A stretch of 64,000 nt of DNA from Sporosarcina sp. P34 (GTDB taxonomy: Bacteria; Bacillota; Bacilli; Bacillales_A; Planococcaceae): assembly GCF_002743375.1 (NCBI RefSeq), contig NZ_PDZC01000001.1, positions 434,001 through 498,000 on the forward strand, in the 5' to 3' direction. The translations under genes were made by a program, and so were the position numbers. The notes below the pieces were generated by a model that worked only from the letters and a program-made list of their open reading frames with translations, did no database searches and had not been told where the DNA came from. Below are positions 46,868-57,089 of the stretch, piece by piece; positions within the stretch are counted from its first letter, which is position 1; every line of letters begins with the position of its first letter.

Positions 46868-47923
46868 ATGTTGACAAACAGACAATTGCTCATACTACAA
46901 TTGACAGTGAAAGATTTCATCGAGTCTGCCCAACCGGTTGGTTCGAGACAACTGTCGAAAAAGCCGGAAGCGCCATTTAGTTCGGCAACGATTCGGAATG
47001 ACATGGCGGATCTGGAGGATATGGGTTATTTAGAGAAGACTCACACATCATCTGGAAGAGTGCCTTCCGAAAAAGGCTATCGGTTCTTTGTGGACCATTT
47101 ATTGCAACCACAAGCTTTGGCCCTGGAAGACAGCTTGCAGTTACGTACGATGTTTCAGGAGAAAGTTGGAGAATCAGAAGAATTAATTCGGAAATCCGCA
47201 ACCATTCTATCTGACTTAACGAATTATACGTCCATCTTACTTGGACCTGATACCTCTACGCACGCCGTCAAGAAATTCTCTATTGTTCCACTAGATCAAC
47301 AACGAGCAGTGGCGATTATCGTAACGGATAATGGACATGTGGAAAATCGGATCTTTGATGTGCCACTTGGTCTTACTGCTTCGGAGATTGAGAAGACGGT
47401 AAATATTTTAAATGAACGCCTAATCGGCACATCGCTAGTGCAGTTGCAGCAAAAATTGCAACTCGAAGCGAAGCATGTATTTGAACAACATATTCACCAA
47501 GCTGAACAACTATTCAGCTCTTTGCAGCAAGCAATGGCAGTGGAGCCGGAAGAGCGATTGTATTTTGGCGGGAAGTTGAATATGTGGAAACAACCGGAAT
47601 TTCACGATTTCCAGAAGATGCAGTCATTTTTCGAACTAATAGAGAAAGGTAATCCTGCCATGGGGCTTTTCCAAAAAAACGAACAAGGGATCCAAGTTCG
47701 TATTGGTTCTGAAAACAAAGTGATTGAAATGGAAGACTACAGCGTGATTACTTCCACGTACTCGGCAGGAGAGAATATGGAAGGTTCCATCGCAATTATC
47801 GGTCCGAAGCGGATGGATTACGGAAGAGTTATTACATTGCTCGATATACTAAGCAGTGATTTATCTTCCGCGCTTCATCAGTTAACTATCGGAAAAGACG
47901 GAAACGGGAGGCAAGACACGTGA
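46868..47923 (+). CDS. hrcA: Heat-inducible repressor HrcA
   Basis: A 351-residue repressor of class I heat-shock genes. The N-terminal winged helix spans about 1-75 (SATIRNDMADLEDMGYLEKTHTSSGRVPSEKGYR) in two blocks; a GAF-like middle and dimer domain follow (YGRVITLLDILSSDL near the end). The ATG at 46868 is preferred because AGGAG lies 8 bases before it. It represses its own operon through the CIRCE site and overlaps grpE by 4 bases. Confidence 0.95.
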   Translation: MLTNRQLLILQLTVKDFIESAQPVGSRQLSKKPEAPFSSATIRNDMADLEDMGYLEKTHTSSGRVPSEKGYRFFVDHLLQPQALALEDSLQLRTMFQEKVGESEELIRKSATILSDLTNYTSILLGPDTSTHAVKKFSIVPLDQQRAVAIIVTDNGHVENRIFDVPLGLTASEIEKTVNILNERLIGTSLVQLQQKLQLEAKHVFEQHIHQAEQLFSSLQQAMAVEPEERLYFGGKLNMWKQPEFHDFQKMQSFFELIEKGNPAMGLFQKNEQGIQVRIGSENKVIEMEDYSVITSTYSAGENMEGSIAIIGPKRMDYGRVITLLDILSSDLSSALHQLTIGKDGNGRQDT

Positions 47924-48501
47924 AAGAAAATCAAGAGTTTGAAGAGCAACTAGATGAAAATCTTTCCGAAGATGAGCAAGAGCAAACTAACGCGACAGAA
48001 CAGCAAGATGTAGAAGAAATCGTCGAAGAGCTCACTTTAGAACAAGAGCTTGAGAAAAAGATAGACGAGTTAACAAAAGCTCTTGAAGAAGAAGAAGGTA
48101 AGAAATTACGCGTAATGGCAGATATGGAAAACGTTAAGAGACGAGCTTCACTCGACTATCAAACGTTGCAAACATACCGTTCGCAAAATGTAATGGTTAA
48201 TATACTGCCTGTACTTGATAACTTCCAACGTGCACTTTCTGTTGAAGCAAAAGAGGAAGAGACGAAGGCCCTCTTAACAGGGATGGAAATGGTTTATCGT
48301 TCATTACTAGAAGCTTTAAAGTCTGACGGCCTGGAAGAAATCGAAGCGCTTGATCAAGAGTTTGATCCAAACTTCCATCAAGCAGTAATGACAGGCAATG
48401 AAGAAGGAAAAGAATCTGGAATTGTTTTGGAAGAACTGCAAAAAGGATATAAACTGAAAGAACGTGTACTACGACCATCCATGGTTAAAGTAAACGAATA
48501 A
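47920..48501 (+). CDS. grpE: Nucleotide exchange factor GrpE
   Basis: A 193-residue DnaK co-chaperone that speeds ADP release. A very acidic N-terminal segment (about 1-45) is followed by a long coiled coil (residues 45-85) and the beta domain with [22 protein letters not shown] and VLRPSMVKV. It starts at GTG 47920 inside the end of hrcA, with GGGAGG upstream. Confidence 0.95.
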   Translation: MKENQEFEEQLDENLSEDEQEQTNATEQQDVEEIVEELTLEQELEKKIDELTKALEEEEGKKLRVMADMENVKRRASLDYQTLQTYRSQNVMVNILPVLDNFQRALSVEAKEEETKALLTGMEMVYRSLLEALKSDGLEEIEALDQEFDPNFHQAVMTGNEEGKESGIVLEELQKGYKLKERVLRPSMVKVNE

Positions 48502-48539
48502 AAAATTACAGCATTCACATTTTAGGAGGAAAATTACAC

Positions 48540-50375
48540 ATGAGCAAAATTATCGGTATTGATTTAGGTACAACAAACTCAGTAGTAGCAGTATATGAAG
48601 GCGGAGAAGCGAAAGTAATTCCGAACCCTGAAGGCAATAGAACATCACCGTCCGTAGTTGCATTCAAAAACGGCGAACGACAAGTAGGGGAAGTAGCGAA
48701 ACGTCAATCCATCACAAACCCTAACACGATCATGTCTGTGAAAAGACATATGGGTACGGACTACAAAGTAGAAGTGGATGGCCAAGAATATTCTCCACAA
48801 GAAGTTTCTGCTATGATTCTTCAATACATGAAGGGTTATGCTGAAGAATACTTGGGCGAAAAAGTAACGAAGGCTGTTGTTACAGTTCCTGCGTACTTTA
48901 ACGATGCACAACGTCAAGCAACAAAAGATGCTGGTACAATCGCTGGTCTTGAAGTAGAGCGTATTATCAACGAGCCAACAGCAGCAGCATTAGCTTATGG
49001 TATGGATAAAACGGATGAAGATCAAACCATTCTAGTCTATGACCTAGGTGGCGGTACATTTGACGTGTCCATTCTAGAACTTGGCGACGGAGTATTCCAA
49101 GTACGTTCAACAGCTGGTGACAATAAACTTGGCGGAGACGACTTTGATGATATTATCATGGATTACTTGGTACAAGAATTCCGTAAAGAAAACTCCATTG
49201 ATCTTTCAAAAGATAAAATGGCTATGCAACGTCTAAAAGATGCAGCTGAGAAAGCGAAGAAAGATTTGTCTGGTGTTACATCCACTTCCATCTCTCTTCC
49301 ATTCATCACGGCTGGGGAAGCAGGACCGCTACACTTGGAAGTTACGTTGACTCGCGCTAAATTCGATGAATTAACAGCAAGCCTTGTAGAACGTTCCATG
49401 ATTCCAACTCGTCAAGCACTAAAAGACGCAGATCTAACAGCTTCGGACATCGACCGTGTCATCTTAGTTGGTGGTTCTACACGTATTCCAGCAGTACAAG
49501 AAGCAATCAAAAAGGTAACGGGCAAAGAGCCGTTCAAAGGTGTAAACCCGGACGAAGTAGTAGCGATGGGTGCAGCAGTTCAAGGTTCAATCTTAGCTGG
49601 AGACGTAAAAGACGTTGTACTTCTTGACGTAACACCTCTTTCATTAGGTATTGAAACCATGGGCTCTGTTTTCACAAAACTAATTGACCGTAACACGACA
49701 ATCCCTACGAGCAAGTCACAAGTGTTCTCTACAGCAGCTGACAACCAGCCAGCAGTAGACATCCATGTATTGCAAGGTGAGCGTCCGATGGCAACTGACA
49801 ATAAAACATTAGGTCGTTTCCAATTGACGGATATTCCACCAGCACCACGTGGCGTTCCTCAAATCGAAGTAACATTCGACATCGACAAAAACGGTATCGT
49901 TAATGTTAAAGCGAAAGATATGGGTACACAGAAAGAACAGAACATCACGATCCAATCTAGTTCAGGCCTATCTGATGAAGAAATTGATCAAATGGTGAAA
50001 GATGCGGAAGCACACGCTGAAGAAGATAAAAAGCGTAAAGAAGAAGCAGAACTTCGCAACGAAGCAGATCAATTAGTATTTATGGCTGAAAAGACACTGA
50101 AAGATATAGAAGGCAAAGTGGATGAAGCAGAAGTTAAAGAAGCAGAAGCGGCATTAGAAGAATTGAAGGCTGCCAATGAATCTGGAGATCTTGAGGAAAT
50201 TCGTTCGAAGAAAGAAAAACTTGACGAATTAGTCCAAGCTTTATCTGTAAAACTATATGAGCAAGCTGCTGCAGAAGCGCAAGCGGCTCAAGGCGATGCA
50301 CAACCTGGTCAAGAAGATGACAGTGTAGTGGACGCAGATTTCGAAGAAGTAGAAGACGACAAAGACAAAAAATAA
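48540..50375 (+). CDS. dnaK: Chaperone DnaK (Hsp70)
   Basis: A 611-residue Hsp70. Signatures are [26 protein letters not shown] and [14 protein letters not shown]; the substrate domain starts near residue 360 ([16 protein letters not shown]) and the disordered acidic tail ends [10 protein letters not shown]. As in other Gram-positive DnaK, the insert of about 24 residues in the ATPase domain is missing. AGGAGG precedes the ATG. A hairpin terminator lies before dnaJ. Confidence 0.98.
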   Translation: MSKIIGIDLGTTNSVVAVYEGGEAKVIPNPEGNRTSPSVVAFKNGERQVGEVAKRQSITNPNTIMSVKRHMGTDYKVEVDGQEYSPQEVSAMILQYMKGYAEEYLGEKVTKAVVTVPAYFNDAQRQATKDAGTIAGLEVERIINEPTAAALAYGMDKTDEDQTILVYDLGGGTFDVSILELGDGVFQVRSTAGDNKLGGDDFDDIIMDYLVQEFRKENSIDLSKDKMAMQRLKDAAEKAKKDLSGVTSTSISLPFITAGEAGPLHLEVTLTRAKFDELTASLVERSMIPTRQALKDADLTASDIDRVILVGGSTRIPAVQEAIKKVTGKEPFKGVNPDEVVAMGAAVQGSILAGDVKDVVLLDVTPLSLGIETMGSVFTKLIDRNTTIPTSKSQVFSTAADNQPAVDIHVLQGERPMATDNKTLGRFQLTDIPPAPRGVPQIEVTFDIDKNGIVNVKAKDMGTQKEQNITIQSSSGLSDEEIDQMVKDAEAHAEEDKKRKEEAELRNEADQLVFMAEKTLKDIEGKVDEAEVKEAEAALEELKAANESGDLEEIRSKKEKLDELVQALSVKLYEQAAAEAQAAQGDAQPGQEDDSVVDADFEEVEDDKDKK

Positions 50376-50400
50376 GTAAATTAAAATAGCTATTGACGGA

Positions 50401-50435
50401 AAAGTCAAAGTCCGAAATTCCGGCTTTGACTTTTT
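50401..50435 (+). terminator. Terminator between dnaK and dnaJ
   Basis: AAAGTCAAAG-CCG pairs with CGG-CTTTGACTTTTT. It probably makes dnaJ expression lower than dnaK. The following AT-rich stretch (TTAACA, TTACAAT at about 50453-50477) might be a secondary promoter. Confidence 0.8.
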
Positions 50436-50511
50436 CGTTTGTTAACTTAACAAAATTCGATATTAACGTGTTACAATGAACAACAGGTAAAATGCGATGA
50501 GGGGTGCAATG

Positions 50512-51633
50512 ATGAGTAAACGAGATTACTATGAGGTGCTGGGCGTTTCTAAATCCGCTACGAAGGAAGAGATCCGCAAAGCATACCGTACACTTTCTAA
50601 AAAGTACCATCCAGACTTGAACAAAGAAGCGGATGCGGAAGTGAAATTTAAAGAAGTAACAGAAGCATTTGAAGTGTTGAGCGATGAGAACAAAAGAGCC
50701 GAGTATGATCAATATGGTCACAATGGGCCAGGTGCAGGCTTCGGTGGATTTGGCGGTGGAGGGGCAGATGGCTTTGGCTTTGAGGATATTTTCAGCACGT
50801 TCTTCGGCGGAAGTGCAAGAAGAAGAGATCCAAATGCTCCACAAAAAGGTAATGACTTGCAATATACAATGACAGTCGACTTTATGGATGCCATTTTCGG
50901 TAAAGAAACAGAAATTGATATTCCTCGCGAGGAAGAATGTGATACATGTGATGGCACGGGTGCTAAAAAAGGCACAAGCGTTAAAACATGTACGGAATGT
51001 AATGGTTCAGGCGAGGTTTCATTCGCTCAAAACACACCATTTGGTCAAGTTGTGAACCGCAGAACATGCCCTACATGTCAGGGCACAGGAAAAATTATTC
51101 CTGAAAAATGTGAAGTTTGTCGTGGTAAAGGTCGCGTAACGAAAAACAAAGTCATCAAAATAACGATTCCGGCTGGAGTAGACCAAGGACAACGTCTACG
51201 GGTAGGTGGACAAGGTGAAGCAGGAATAAATGGAGGACCTCCTGGAGACTTGTACATCGTCTTTAATGTCCGTCCACATAAACGTTTCATTCGTGAAGAA
51301 GATGATATTATATTGGAATTGAACTTGACGTTCCCACAAGCATCATTAGGAGACGAACTCGAAGTGCAAACAGTGCATGGAAAAGTGAAGTTAAAGATTC
51401 CAGCTGGTACACAAAACGGCACAACTTTCCGCCTTCGTGGCAAAGGAGTTCCAAACGTACACGGTCATGGAACAGGCGACCAACATGTGATCGTCAAAGT
51501 GTTGACTCCGAAAAAGATGACAGAGCGACAAAAGGAATTATTGCGTGAGTTTGCATCAATTGAAGGGGAATCACCTGATGAGTATTCCAGCTCATTCTTC
51601 GATAAAATCAAACGCACTTTTAAAGGTGAATGA
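50512..51633 (+). CDS. dnaJ: Chaperone DnaJ (Hsp40)
   Basis: A 373-residue type I J-protein. The J domain (1-70) has the HPD motif in YHPDLNK; a Gly/Phe-rich part follows ([14 protein letters not shown]). Four zinc-finger repeats are [24 protein letters not shown] and CEVCRGKG, then the substrate-binding C-terminal domains. GAGGGGTG precedes the ATG at 50512. Confidence 0.97.
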   Translation: MSKRDYYEVLGVSKSATKEEIRKAYRTLSKKYHPDLNKEADAEVKFKEVTEAFEVLSDENKRAEYDQYGHNGPGAGFGGFGGGGADGFGFEDIFSTFFGGSARRRDPNAPQKGNDLQYTMTVDFMDAIFGKETEIDIPREEECDTCDGTGAKKGTSVKTCTECNGSGEVSFAQNTPFGQVVNRRTCPTCQGTGKIIPEKCEVCRGKGRVTKNKVIKITIPAGVDQGQRLRVGGQGEAGINGGPPGDLYIVFNVRPHKRFIREEDDIILELNLTFPQASLGDELEVQTVHGKVKLKIPAGTQNGTTFRLRGKGVPNVHGHGTGDQHVIVKVLTPKKMTERQKELLREFASIEGESPDEYSSSFFDKIKRTFKGE

Positions 51634-51648
51634 AAGGATTGACTGACT

Positions 51649-52593
51649 GTGAAATGGTCTGAAGTTTCCGTGCACACGACACATGAAGCAACTGAGGCAG
51701 TAGCGAACATCTTGCATGAAGCTGGCGCGAGCGGAGTCGTAATTGAAGATTCCGAAGAACCTGGAAAAGAACGAGTAGACCAATACGGTGAAATATATGC
51801 ATTAGATAGAGAGGACTTCCCAATCGAGGGTGTCATTATAAAAGCTTATTTGCCTGTCACTAGTTTCATCAATGAAACAGTTGAAAATCTTGAATTGGAA
51901 ATTGAAAGTCTCCGTCAGTTTTCATTAAATCCTGGACGCTTTACTATAGGCATTACAGAAGTGGATGAAGAAGATTGGGCTAACTCGTGGAAACAATACT
52001 TCCATCCGGTAAAAATATCGAAGCGTTTTACAATTGTTCCTACATGGGAAGAGTATACACCAGTGGAATCTGATGAGTTGATCATCGAACTGGATCCAGG
52101 TATGGCATTCGGTACGGGTACACACCCTACGACAGTCCTTTGTTTACAAGCGTTGGAAAAATACCTTAAACCTGATCAGGTGATTGTGGATGTAGGAACA
52201 GGCTCAGGAGTACTAGCAATCGGTGCTGCTTTACTTGGGGCAAAACATATTACCGCGCTAGACTTGGATGAAGTCGCTGTACGTGCTGCACAGGAAAATG
52301 TGACGTATAACGATGCAGATGATCGCATTACCGTCTTGAAAGGTAATCTTCTCGATTCGATAGAAGAACCGCCCGACATGATTATTGCGAATATATTGGC
52401 AGAAGTGATCATGTCGTTTTCCCAAGATGCATATCAACTCGTTAAACCAGGCGGATTATTCATTACATCCGGTATCATCGGTGCGAAACGGGACGAAGTG
52501 CGCAACGACTTGATGGCGCAAGGTTTTGAGATTTTGGAAACGGTTCTCATGGAAGATTGGGTAGCGATCATTGCGCGTAAGGGCAGTGAATAA
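51649..52593 (+). CDS. prmA: Ribosomal protein L11 methyltransferase
   Basis: A 314-residue enzyme that trimethylates L11. An N-terminal substrate domain (about 1-100) is followed by the SAM domain with MAFGTGTHPTT, VIVDVGTGSGVLAIGAALLGA and the PrmA motif IIANILAEVI. It begins at GTG 51649; AAAGGA is 11 bases upstream. It follows dnaJ by 15 bp and probably belongs to the heat-shock transcript. Confidence 0.95.
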   Translation: MKWSEVSVHTTHEATEAVANILHEAGASGVVIEDSEEPGKERVDQYGEIYALDREDFPIEGVIIKAYLPVTSFINETVENLELEIESLRQFSLNPGRFTIGITEVDEEDWANSWKQYFHPVKISKRFTIVPTWEEYTPVESDELIIELDPGMAFGTGTHPTTVLCLQALEKYLKPDQVIVDVGTGSGVLAIGAALLGAKHITALDLDEVAVRAAQENVTYNDADDRITVLKGNLLDSIEEPPDMIIANILAEVIMSFSQDAYQLVKPGGLFITSGIIGAKRDEVRNDLMAQGFEILETVLMEDWVAIIARKGSE

Positions 52594-52595
52594 TC

Positions 52596-53336
52596 ATGCA
52601 ACGTTATTTTCTGAATCAACCATTTAATGAGCAACGTCAAGTAGCGATCGGCGGAGATGATTATAAGCATATCGTCAAAGTGATGCGCATGACGCCAGGA
52701 CAGGAAATACTGACTGTTTATGAGGGTGTAGCTTCGGTAGCAGTGATCGACAGTATATCTGAAGATATCGTTACCGTTTCTCAGCAGAGACAACTGGATA
52801 AAAATAATGAGTTACCGATATCCGTAACGATTGCTTGTGGATTGCCTAAAGGCGATAAACTGGATTTGATAACGCAAAAAGGTACTGAACTCGGTATGAG
52901 TCGATTGATTCCTTTTGCTGCGAGTCGGTCTATCGTCAAATGGGATGCTAAAAAAGGCGATAAACGTATTGAACGTTTACAAAAAATTGCCAAGGAAGCC
53001 GCTGAACAAAGTCATCGTAACCAAGTACCCGAAATTTTATCCGTCCAAAGCGTCAAGCAACTGATTACGTATACAGATTCCTTTAATGTAAAATTGTTTG
53101 CGGATGAAGAAGATGCGAAAAGTGAAATGCCGCATAAGATTGCGGACCGTCTGAAAAACGTGTATCATGGACAATCAATAGTAGTTGTTTTTGGTCCGGA
53201 AGGCGGATTAGAGCGGGAAGAAGCCGCTCTACTCGAAGATGCAGGTTTCCTTCCCGTGTCGTTAGGACCTAGAATCTTACGCACGGAAACAGCTCCTTTA
53301 TATGTATTGTCCGCTATGTCTTATGAATTTGAATAA
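52596..53336 (+). CDS. rsmE: 16S rRNA m3U1498 methyltransferase RsmE
   Basis: A 246-residue SPOUT methyltransferase that modifies U1498 of 16S rRNA. A PUA-like N-terminus (MQRYFLNQPF, GGDDYKHIVKVMRM) precedes the trefoil-knot SAM domain with ACGLPKGDKLDLITQKGTEL, GPEGGLEREE and the end LGPRILRTETAPLYVLSAM. It starts 2 bp after prmA. In B. subtilis mtaB follows directly; here 5.8 kb of accessory DNA intervenes. Confidence 0.95.
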   Translation: MQRYFLNQPFNEQRQVAIGGDDYKHIVKVMRMTPGQEILTVYEGVASVAVIDSISEDIVTVSQQRQLDKNNELPISVTIACGLPKGDKLDLITQKGTELGMSRLIPFAASRSIVKWDAKKGDKRIERLQKIAKEAAEQSHRNQVPEILSVQSVKQLITYTDSFNVKLFADEEDAKSEMPHKIADRLKNVYHGQSIVVVFGPEGGLEREEAALLEDAGFLPVSLGPRILRTETAPLYVLSAMSYEFE

Positions 53337-53339
53337 AAG

Positions 53340-53370
53340 AACTGAACAACTTATGTCTTCAGTTGCTTTT
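53340..53370 (+). terminator. Terminator after rsmE
   Basis: AACTGAA and TTCAGTT form a 7-bp stem followed by GCTTTT. It marks the end of the conserved block and the left edge of the accessory island. Confidence 0.65.
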
Positions 53371-53450
53371 CATACACCGGGCTGTGGGACTGTACACATA
53401 TATATGATTGCGTAGGAACTCAATAGCACCAAGGCTTCAACTGCTTGGCA

Positions 53451-53487
53451 AAACTCATCTGAAATGACGATTTCAGGTGAGTTTTTC
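53451..53487. terminator. Bidirectional hairpin beside transposase remnant
   Basis: AAACTCAtCTGAAAT and ATTTCAGgTGAGTTT pair with one wobble and a short loop; T-runs lie on the + strand side. It lies just downstream of the minus-strand pseudogene. Confidence 0.7.
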
Positions 53488-53490
53488 TCT

Positions 53491-54140
53491 TTATTCACAG
53501 CGGGTTAGAGTAGACTGGTCTGTTTTTATACCAAGCTGACGCTCGATTAATTCGGCCAATAAAGAGTAAGTGCCCTCGCGCGTAATGTTGGTCGTCCTCT
53601 GCAAATCAGCACGTGAAGTAAGTCCATTTTGTGTTAACTGCTCAAGTACAGCGTCCTTGTATTCTCCACACTGCATCTTGGCCGGTGCAGCGCTCTTACT
53701 ATCTGTGAGTAACTTGTAAGCGAAAGTGTGCGTGATGCCGTTAACAAAAGTGATGGATGGTACACACTTGTCCATGAAAATGATATTATCGACGAATGCA
53801 TCGCTTGTTTTCACTTCGCCTGTTTGTTGTAGCGCATTGATATCTATCTCGATTTCCTCCAAACGCACTTGAATATCACGTTTTCCGAAAAAATCATTCT
53901 TCTGACTGATTGCATCCTCACTGAATAGATACAAACCTTCTAAACACATACGGATAATCAATGAATAAATCATGGCTGAGTAATTCAGTGATTGTTTAGT
54001 ACCAAAACGGGGTTGTTCATTACCACATCTAGGATAGGATGGAAATCGATAACCGATAAAATGAAATTAAATCGTTGGATAGGTTCCAAGTCAAATAAAA
54101 CCTGTATGTCAATCAGGCTTTCTTGTCGTGTACTAGTCAT
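53491..54140 (-). pseudogene. Frameshifted, chimeric transposase remnant
   Basis: On the minus strand a frame starts at ATG 54140 (GGAG 10 bases upstream) with MTSTRQESLIDIQVLFDLEP and stops at 53985. In another frame the sequence continues RFGTKQSLNYSAMIYSLIIRM, so a frameshift lies near 54000. Both pieces resemble the N-terminal part of DDE transposases as I remember them. After about 53943 the frame runs to 53491 without any transposase motif; this 149-residue part ends in a helix-rich stretch (SRADLQRTTNITREGTYSLL) like a winged helix and is unrecognised. It looks like a deletion joining an IS 5' end to another gene's 3' end. Confidence 0.55.
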
Positions 54141-54354
54141 TGAGCATTTCTCCAGTCTGTTAATGTGTGTGTCGTAACTCCCATTATACAAGATTTGGAG
54201 CGGTGCTCTATTTTATTGTTGATTTACACTTAGAGCCGTAAGAGCTCGGAGATATGAAATGGATTCATATAAAAGGAAAGAAGTAAACTTTTCAAATACA
54301 GAGAATAAAAAAGTATTGCGTCGCTTTTAAATCTCATTTATAGTAATTGATATA
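54141..54354. other. Spacer between remnant and MFS gene
   Basis: AT-rich, with no gene. A TATAAT box on the minus strand (near 54183-54188) could have driven the old transposase. No IS terminal inverted repeat could be identified with confidence. Confidence 0.4.
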
Positions 54355-54378
54355 ACGTATATTTCGTTAAATATACGT
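54355..54378. promoter_or_regulatory. Perfect 10-bp inverted repeat, likely operator
   Basis: ACGTATATTT, CGTT, AAATATACGT: a perfect dyad 39 bp before the MFS gene. TTGATA at 54347-54352 could be a -35 box, with TAAAAT at 54378-54383 or AATATA as -10, so the dyad overlaps the likely promoter. It is a natural target for the regulator at 57.2 kb. Confidence 0.65.
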
Positions 54379-54416
54379 AAAATGAAACAGGAAGTTCTGA
54401 AAAAGGAGGTTTCTCT

Positions 54417-55634
54417 ATGGTTTCTGTGAAACAGAGGAATATAATTTTGTTATTACTTTTCATTGGATGGGCGATTGGGAATTTCGATCGGTATTTTATT
54501 AACTATGCAGTACTGTCCATAACAGAGGATTTACAATTAAATCCTACCAGTACGGGATTGATTCTTAGTAGTTTTTTTGCAGGGTATGCGCTCATGCAAA
54601 TTCCCGGCGGCTGGTTGGCTGATAGATTGGGGTCAAGAAGGGTCCTTATTGTCTCCGTTCTAATGTGGTCGATCTTTACGGCTTTGACTGGGGCAGTTTG
54701 GTCATTGACTTCGATGATGATCATCCGTTTCTTATTCGGAATTGGGGAAGGTGGATTTCAGCCATCAAGCTCGAAATTGATATCACAAACGTTTCCCATC
54801 GACAAAAGAGCTTGGGCTATGTCGATCATGCTGTCATCGGGAGGAATTGTGGCGCTGATCGTACCGCTTCTTTCCGCCTATATGCTGACGACGATAGGTT
54901 GGCGTATATCGTTCTTGATCCTCGGTGGTATTGGAATTCTCATCACGATCCTCTTCTGGATCTTCATCAAACCGCCTGCTGATCTTAATGATGAGGAGAC
55001 GAAACCGGTAGGGAATTCCCAGGCAGGAATTTTCAAGCAAATAATAAAGACGCCACTCATGTTGAATCTGTTTATCGCCTATTACAGCATTTACGCCATT
55101 AACTGGGGCTTGGCGACATGGTTGCCGACGTACCTCGTGAATGTCAGAGGACTTGACTTAATTTCACTTGGATGGGCGCAAACAATTCCAGGTTTCGCGA
55201 TGATTTTTGCGATGTTTTTAGCTGGATATGTCATCGACAGACTTCCGCTTGGCAAGGAAAAAGTGGTTGGCGCAATTTCTTGTATTGTTGTCGGTATCCT
55301 CCTATATCTCATGTACAATGCGCCAAGTGTGACAATGTTCGTTGCATATCAGACGATTGTGATTATCTTTATTTCCTTTGTTATGCTTCTGTTGCCGGCA
55401 ATTATTTTGAAAAGGCTTCCATCCTCCGTGACGGGGACAAGCATGGGTATTGCGAATACAGGAGGTCAGCTAGCCGGTTTTATTACCCCGCTTGCTATCG
55501 GGTTTATTGTGCAGACATTTAACGGTTCGTATAATGCGGCTTTTTGGATGCTGATCATTTTCGCCATCATCTGTATGATTTCACTTTTAACGTTGAATTT
55601 TCGGAAGGGCGAGCTAGTTCAAGCTGACGCATAA
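54417..55634 (+). CDS. MFS transporter, anion:cation symporter type
   Basis: A 405-residue major facilitator with about 12 hydrophobic segments. The motif between helices 2 and 3 is GGWLADRLGSRRVLI, and GIGEGGFQPSSSKLISQTFP is typical of the ACS family (hexuronate, galactonate, phthalate and similar organic acids). GFITPLAIGFIVQTFNGSY near the end also fits. AAAAAGGAGG precedes the ATG. It is followed after 39 bp by an M20 amidohydrolase, suggesting uptake of that enzyme's substrate. The substrate itself cannot be inferred; an anionic N-acyl amino acid is plausible. Confidence 0.88.
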   Translation: MVSVKQRNIILLLLFIGWAIGNFDRYFINYAVLSITEDLQLNPTSTGLILSSFFAGYALMQIPGGWLADRLGSRRVLIVSVLMWSIFTALTGAVWSLTSMMIIRFLFGIGEGGFQPSSSKLISQTFPIDKRAWAMSIMLSSGGIVALIVPLLSAYMLTTIGWRISFLILGGIGILITILFWIFIKPPADLNDEETKPVGNSQAGIFKQIIKTPLMLNLFIAYYSIYAINWGLATWLPTYLVNVRGLDLISLGWAQTIPGFAMIFAMFLAGYVIDRLPLGKEKVVGAISCIVVGILLYLMYNAPSVTMFVAYQTIVIIFISFVMLLLPAIILKRLPSSVTGTSMGIANTGGQLAGFITPLAIGFIVQTFNGSYNAAFWMLIIFAIICMISLLTLNFRKGELVQADA

Positions 55635-55673
55635 ACGCTAACAGCCATTCTTGTAGATAAGGAGAGGAAAATG

Positions 55674-57080
55674 ATGGAACCAATGAAAACGATTTCAGAT
55701 TTAATTGAACAAAAAAGGGATAAGTTCATTGCGTTAAGCGATAAAATTTGGGAAGTACCCGAATTGTATTTCGAAGAACATCAATCATCCGCCTACTTAA
55801 TTGGGGCGTTAGAAGAAGAAGGGTTTCAAGTCGAGCAGGGAGTCGCGGGTCTTAGCACCGCTTTTGTCGGGAGTTTTGGAACGGGGAAGCCGGTCGTCGC
55901 GATTTTAGGTGAATTTGACGCTTTGCCAGGTCTCAGTCAGAAAAAAGGACTTTCCCATCATGATCCGGTCGTTGAGGACGGAAATGGGCATGGCTGCGGC
56001 CATAATCTTCTTGGGACAGGCGCCTTTGCAGCTGCTGTCGCTGTTAAAGAGTATATGGAACAGAACGGTTTGCAAGGGACGGTCCGTTATTATGGTTGCC
56101 CTGCAGAAGAAAATGGATCTGGTAAAGCCTTCATGTCGCGGGCTGGTCTGTTTGACGATGTAGATGTCGCGTTATCTTGGCACCCTTGGGATGTACCAGG
56201 ACTCATGAATATGAAGACACTTGCCAATTACTCTGCGCGCTTCAAGTTCAAAGGGAAGAGCGCTCACGCAGCAGCAACGCCTCATTTAGGTAGAAGTGCG
56301 CTCGATGCAGTGGAGTTAATGAATGTCGGTGTCAATTATTTACGGGAGCATATGGTGCCGGACGCAAGAATTCATTATGCGGTTACGGATACAGGTGGCA
56401 CTTCGCCGAACGTGGTGCAGGCGAATGCCGAAGTCGTCTATTTGATCCGGGCATCGGAAAAGGATGAAGTGGAATCGCTTTACGAAAGGGTTCATGACAT
56501 TGCACGCGGCGCTGCATTGATGACGGGGACGACGTTTGACGTTGAATTTGTAGGAACTGCGTCCAATCTGATTCCTAATTCTGTCCTTGCTGATGTAATG
56601 TATGAAAACTTAGTGAATGTCGGGGTTCCTTCCTATGATGAAACGGATATGGAATTTGCGAAGGAGATCCGGAATACGTTGTCAGCAGAAGATCTGAACA
56701 ATGCCTATGCAGGACGAGACCGGGAAACAGTGAAAAAGCTGAAGGAAAAGGTTATTGCCGATCTGATTCCGCCCCATTCCTCTACGGAAGCCACTTTATC
56801 AGGCTCAACGGACGTAGGGGATGTCAGCTGGGTCGTGCCAACGATGCAATGTCTCACAACTTGTTTTGCTTTGGGCACTCCGCTCCATACATGGCAGGTC
56901 GTGTCGCAAGGAGCGACGCCGATTGCGCATAAAGGAATGCTACAGGCGGCGAAAATAATCGCATCCACCGCGCTGCAAGTTATGGAAAACCCGACAATCA
57001 TTGAACAAGCGAAGAACGAGTTGGCAGACCGCTTGGACGGTAAATCTTATAATTCTTTAATTCCTAAATCAGTAAAATAA
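55674..57080 (+). CDS. M20 family amidohydrolase, AbgB-like
   Basis: A 468-residue metal-dependent amidase of the AbgB branch. Metal-binding motifs are GEFDALPG, GHGCGHNLLGTGA (H, C, H) and PAEENGSGKAF (EE), with SWHPWD and GTPLHTWQVVSQG later. The lid/dimer domain lies at about 185-300 (FKFKGKSAHAAATPHLGRSALDAV). AbgB splits p-aminobenzoyl-glutamate with AbgA; no AbgA or AbgT partner is encoded here, and the linked carrier is an MFS protein, so another amide is likely. GGAGAGG fits ATG 55674 (six-base gap) better than 55671. A terminator follows. Confidence 0.88.
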   Translation: MEPMKTISDLIEQKRDKFIALSDKIWEVPELYFEEHQSSAYLIGALEEEGFQVEQGVAGLSTAFVGSFGTGKPVVAILGEFDALPGLSQKKGLSHHDPVVEDGNGHGCGHNLLGTGAFAAAVAVKEYMEQNGLQGTVRYYGCPAEENGSGKAFMSRAGLFDDVDVALSWHPWDVPGLMNMKTLANYSARFKFKGKSAHAAATPHLGRSALDAVELMNVGVNYLREHMVPDARIHYAVTDTGGTSPNVVQANAEVVYLIRASEKDEVESLYERVHDIARGAALMTGTTFDVEFVGTASNLIPNSVLADVMYENLVNVGVPSYDETDMEFAKEIRNTLSAEDLNNAYAGRDRETVKKLKEKVIADLIPPHSSTEATLSGSTDVGDVSWVVPTMQCLTTCFALGTPLHTWQVVSQGATPIAHKGMLQAAKIIASTALQVMENPTIIEQAKNELADRLDGKSYNSLIPKSVK

Positions 57081-57089
57081 ATTATTGAC

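Noticed and set aside
50436-50511. Second CIRCE operator or heat-shock promoter before dnaJ
   Set aside because: No TTAGCACTC/GAGTGCTAA-like sequence is present; only a weak SigA-like stretch.
50134-50862. 242-codon minus-strand frame across the dnaK-dnaJ junction
   Set aside because: It overlaps both conserved genes and the terminator and has no start signal.
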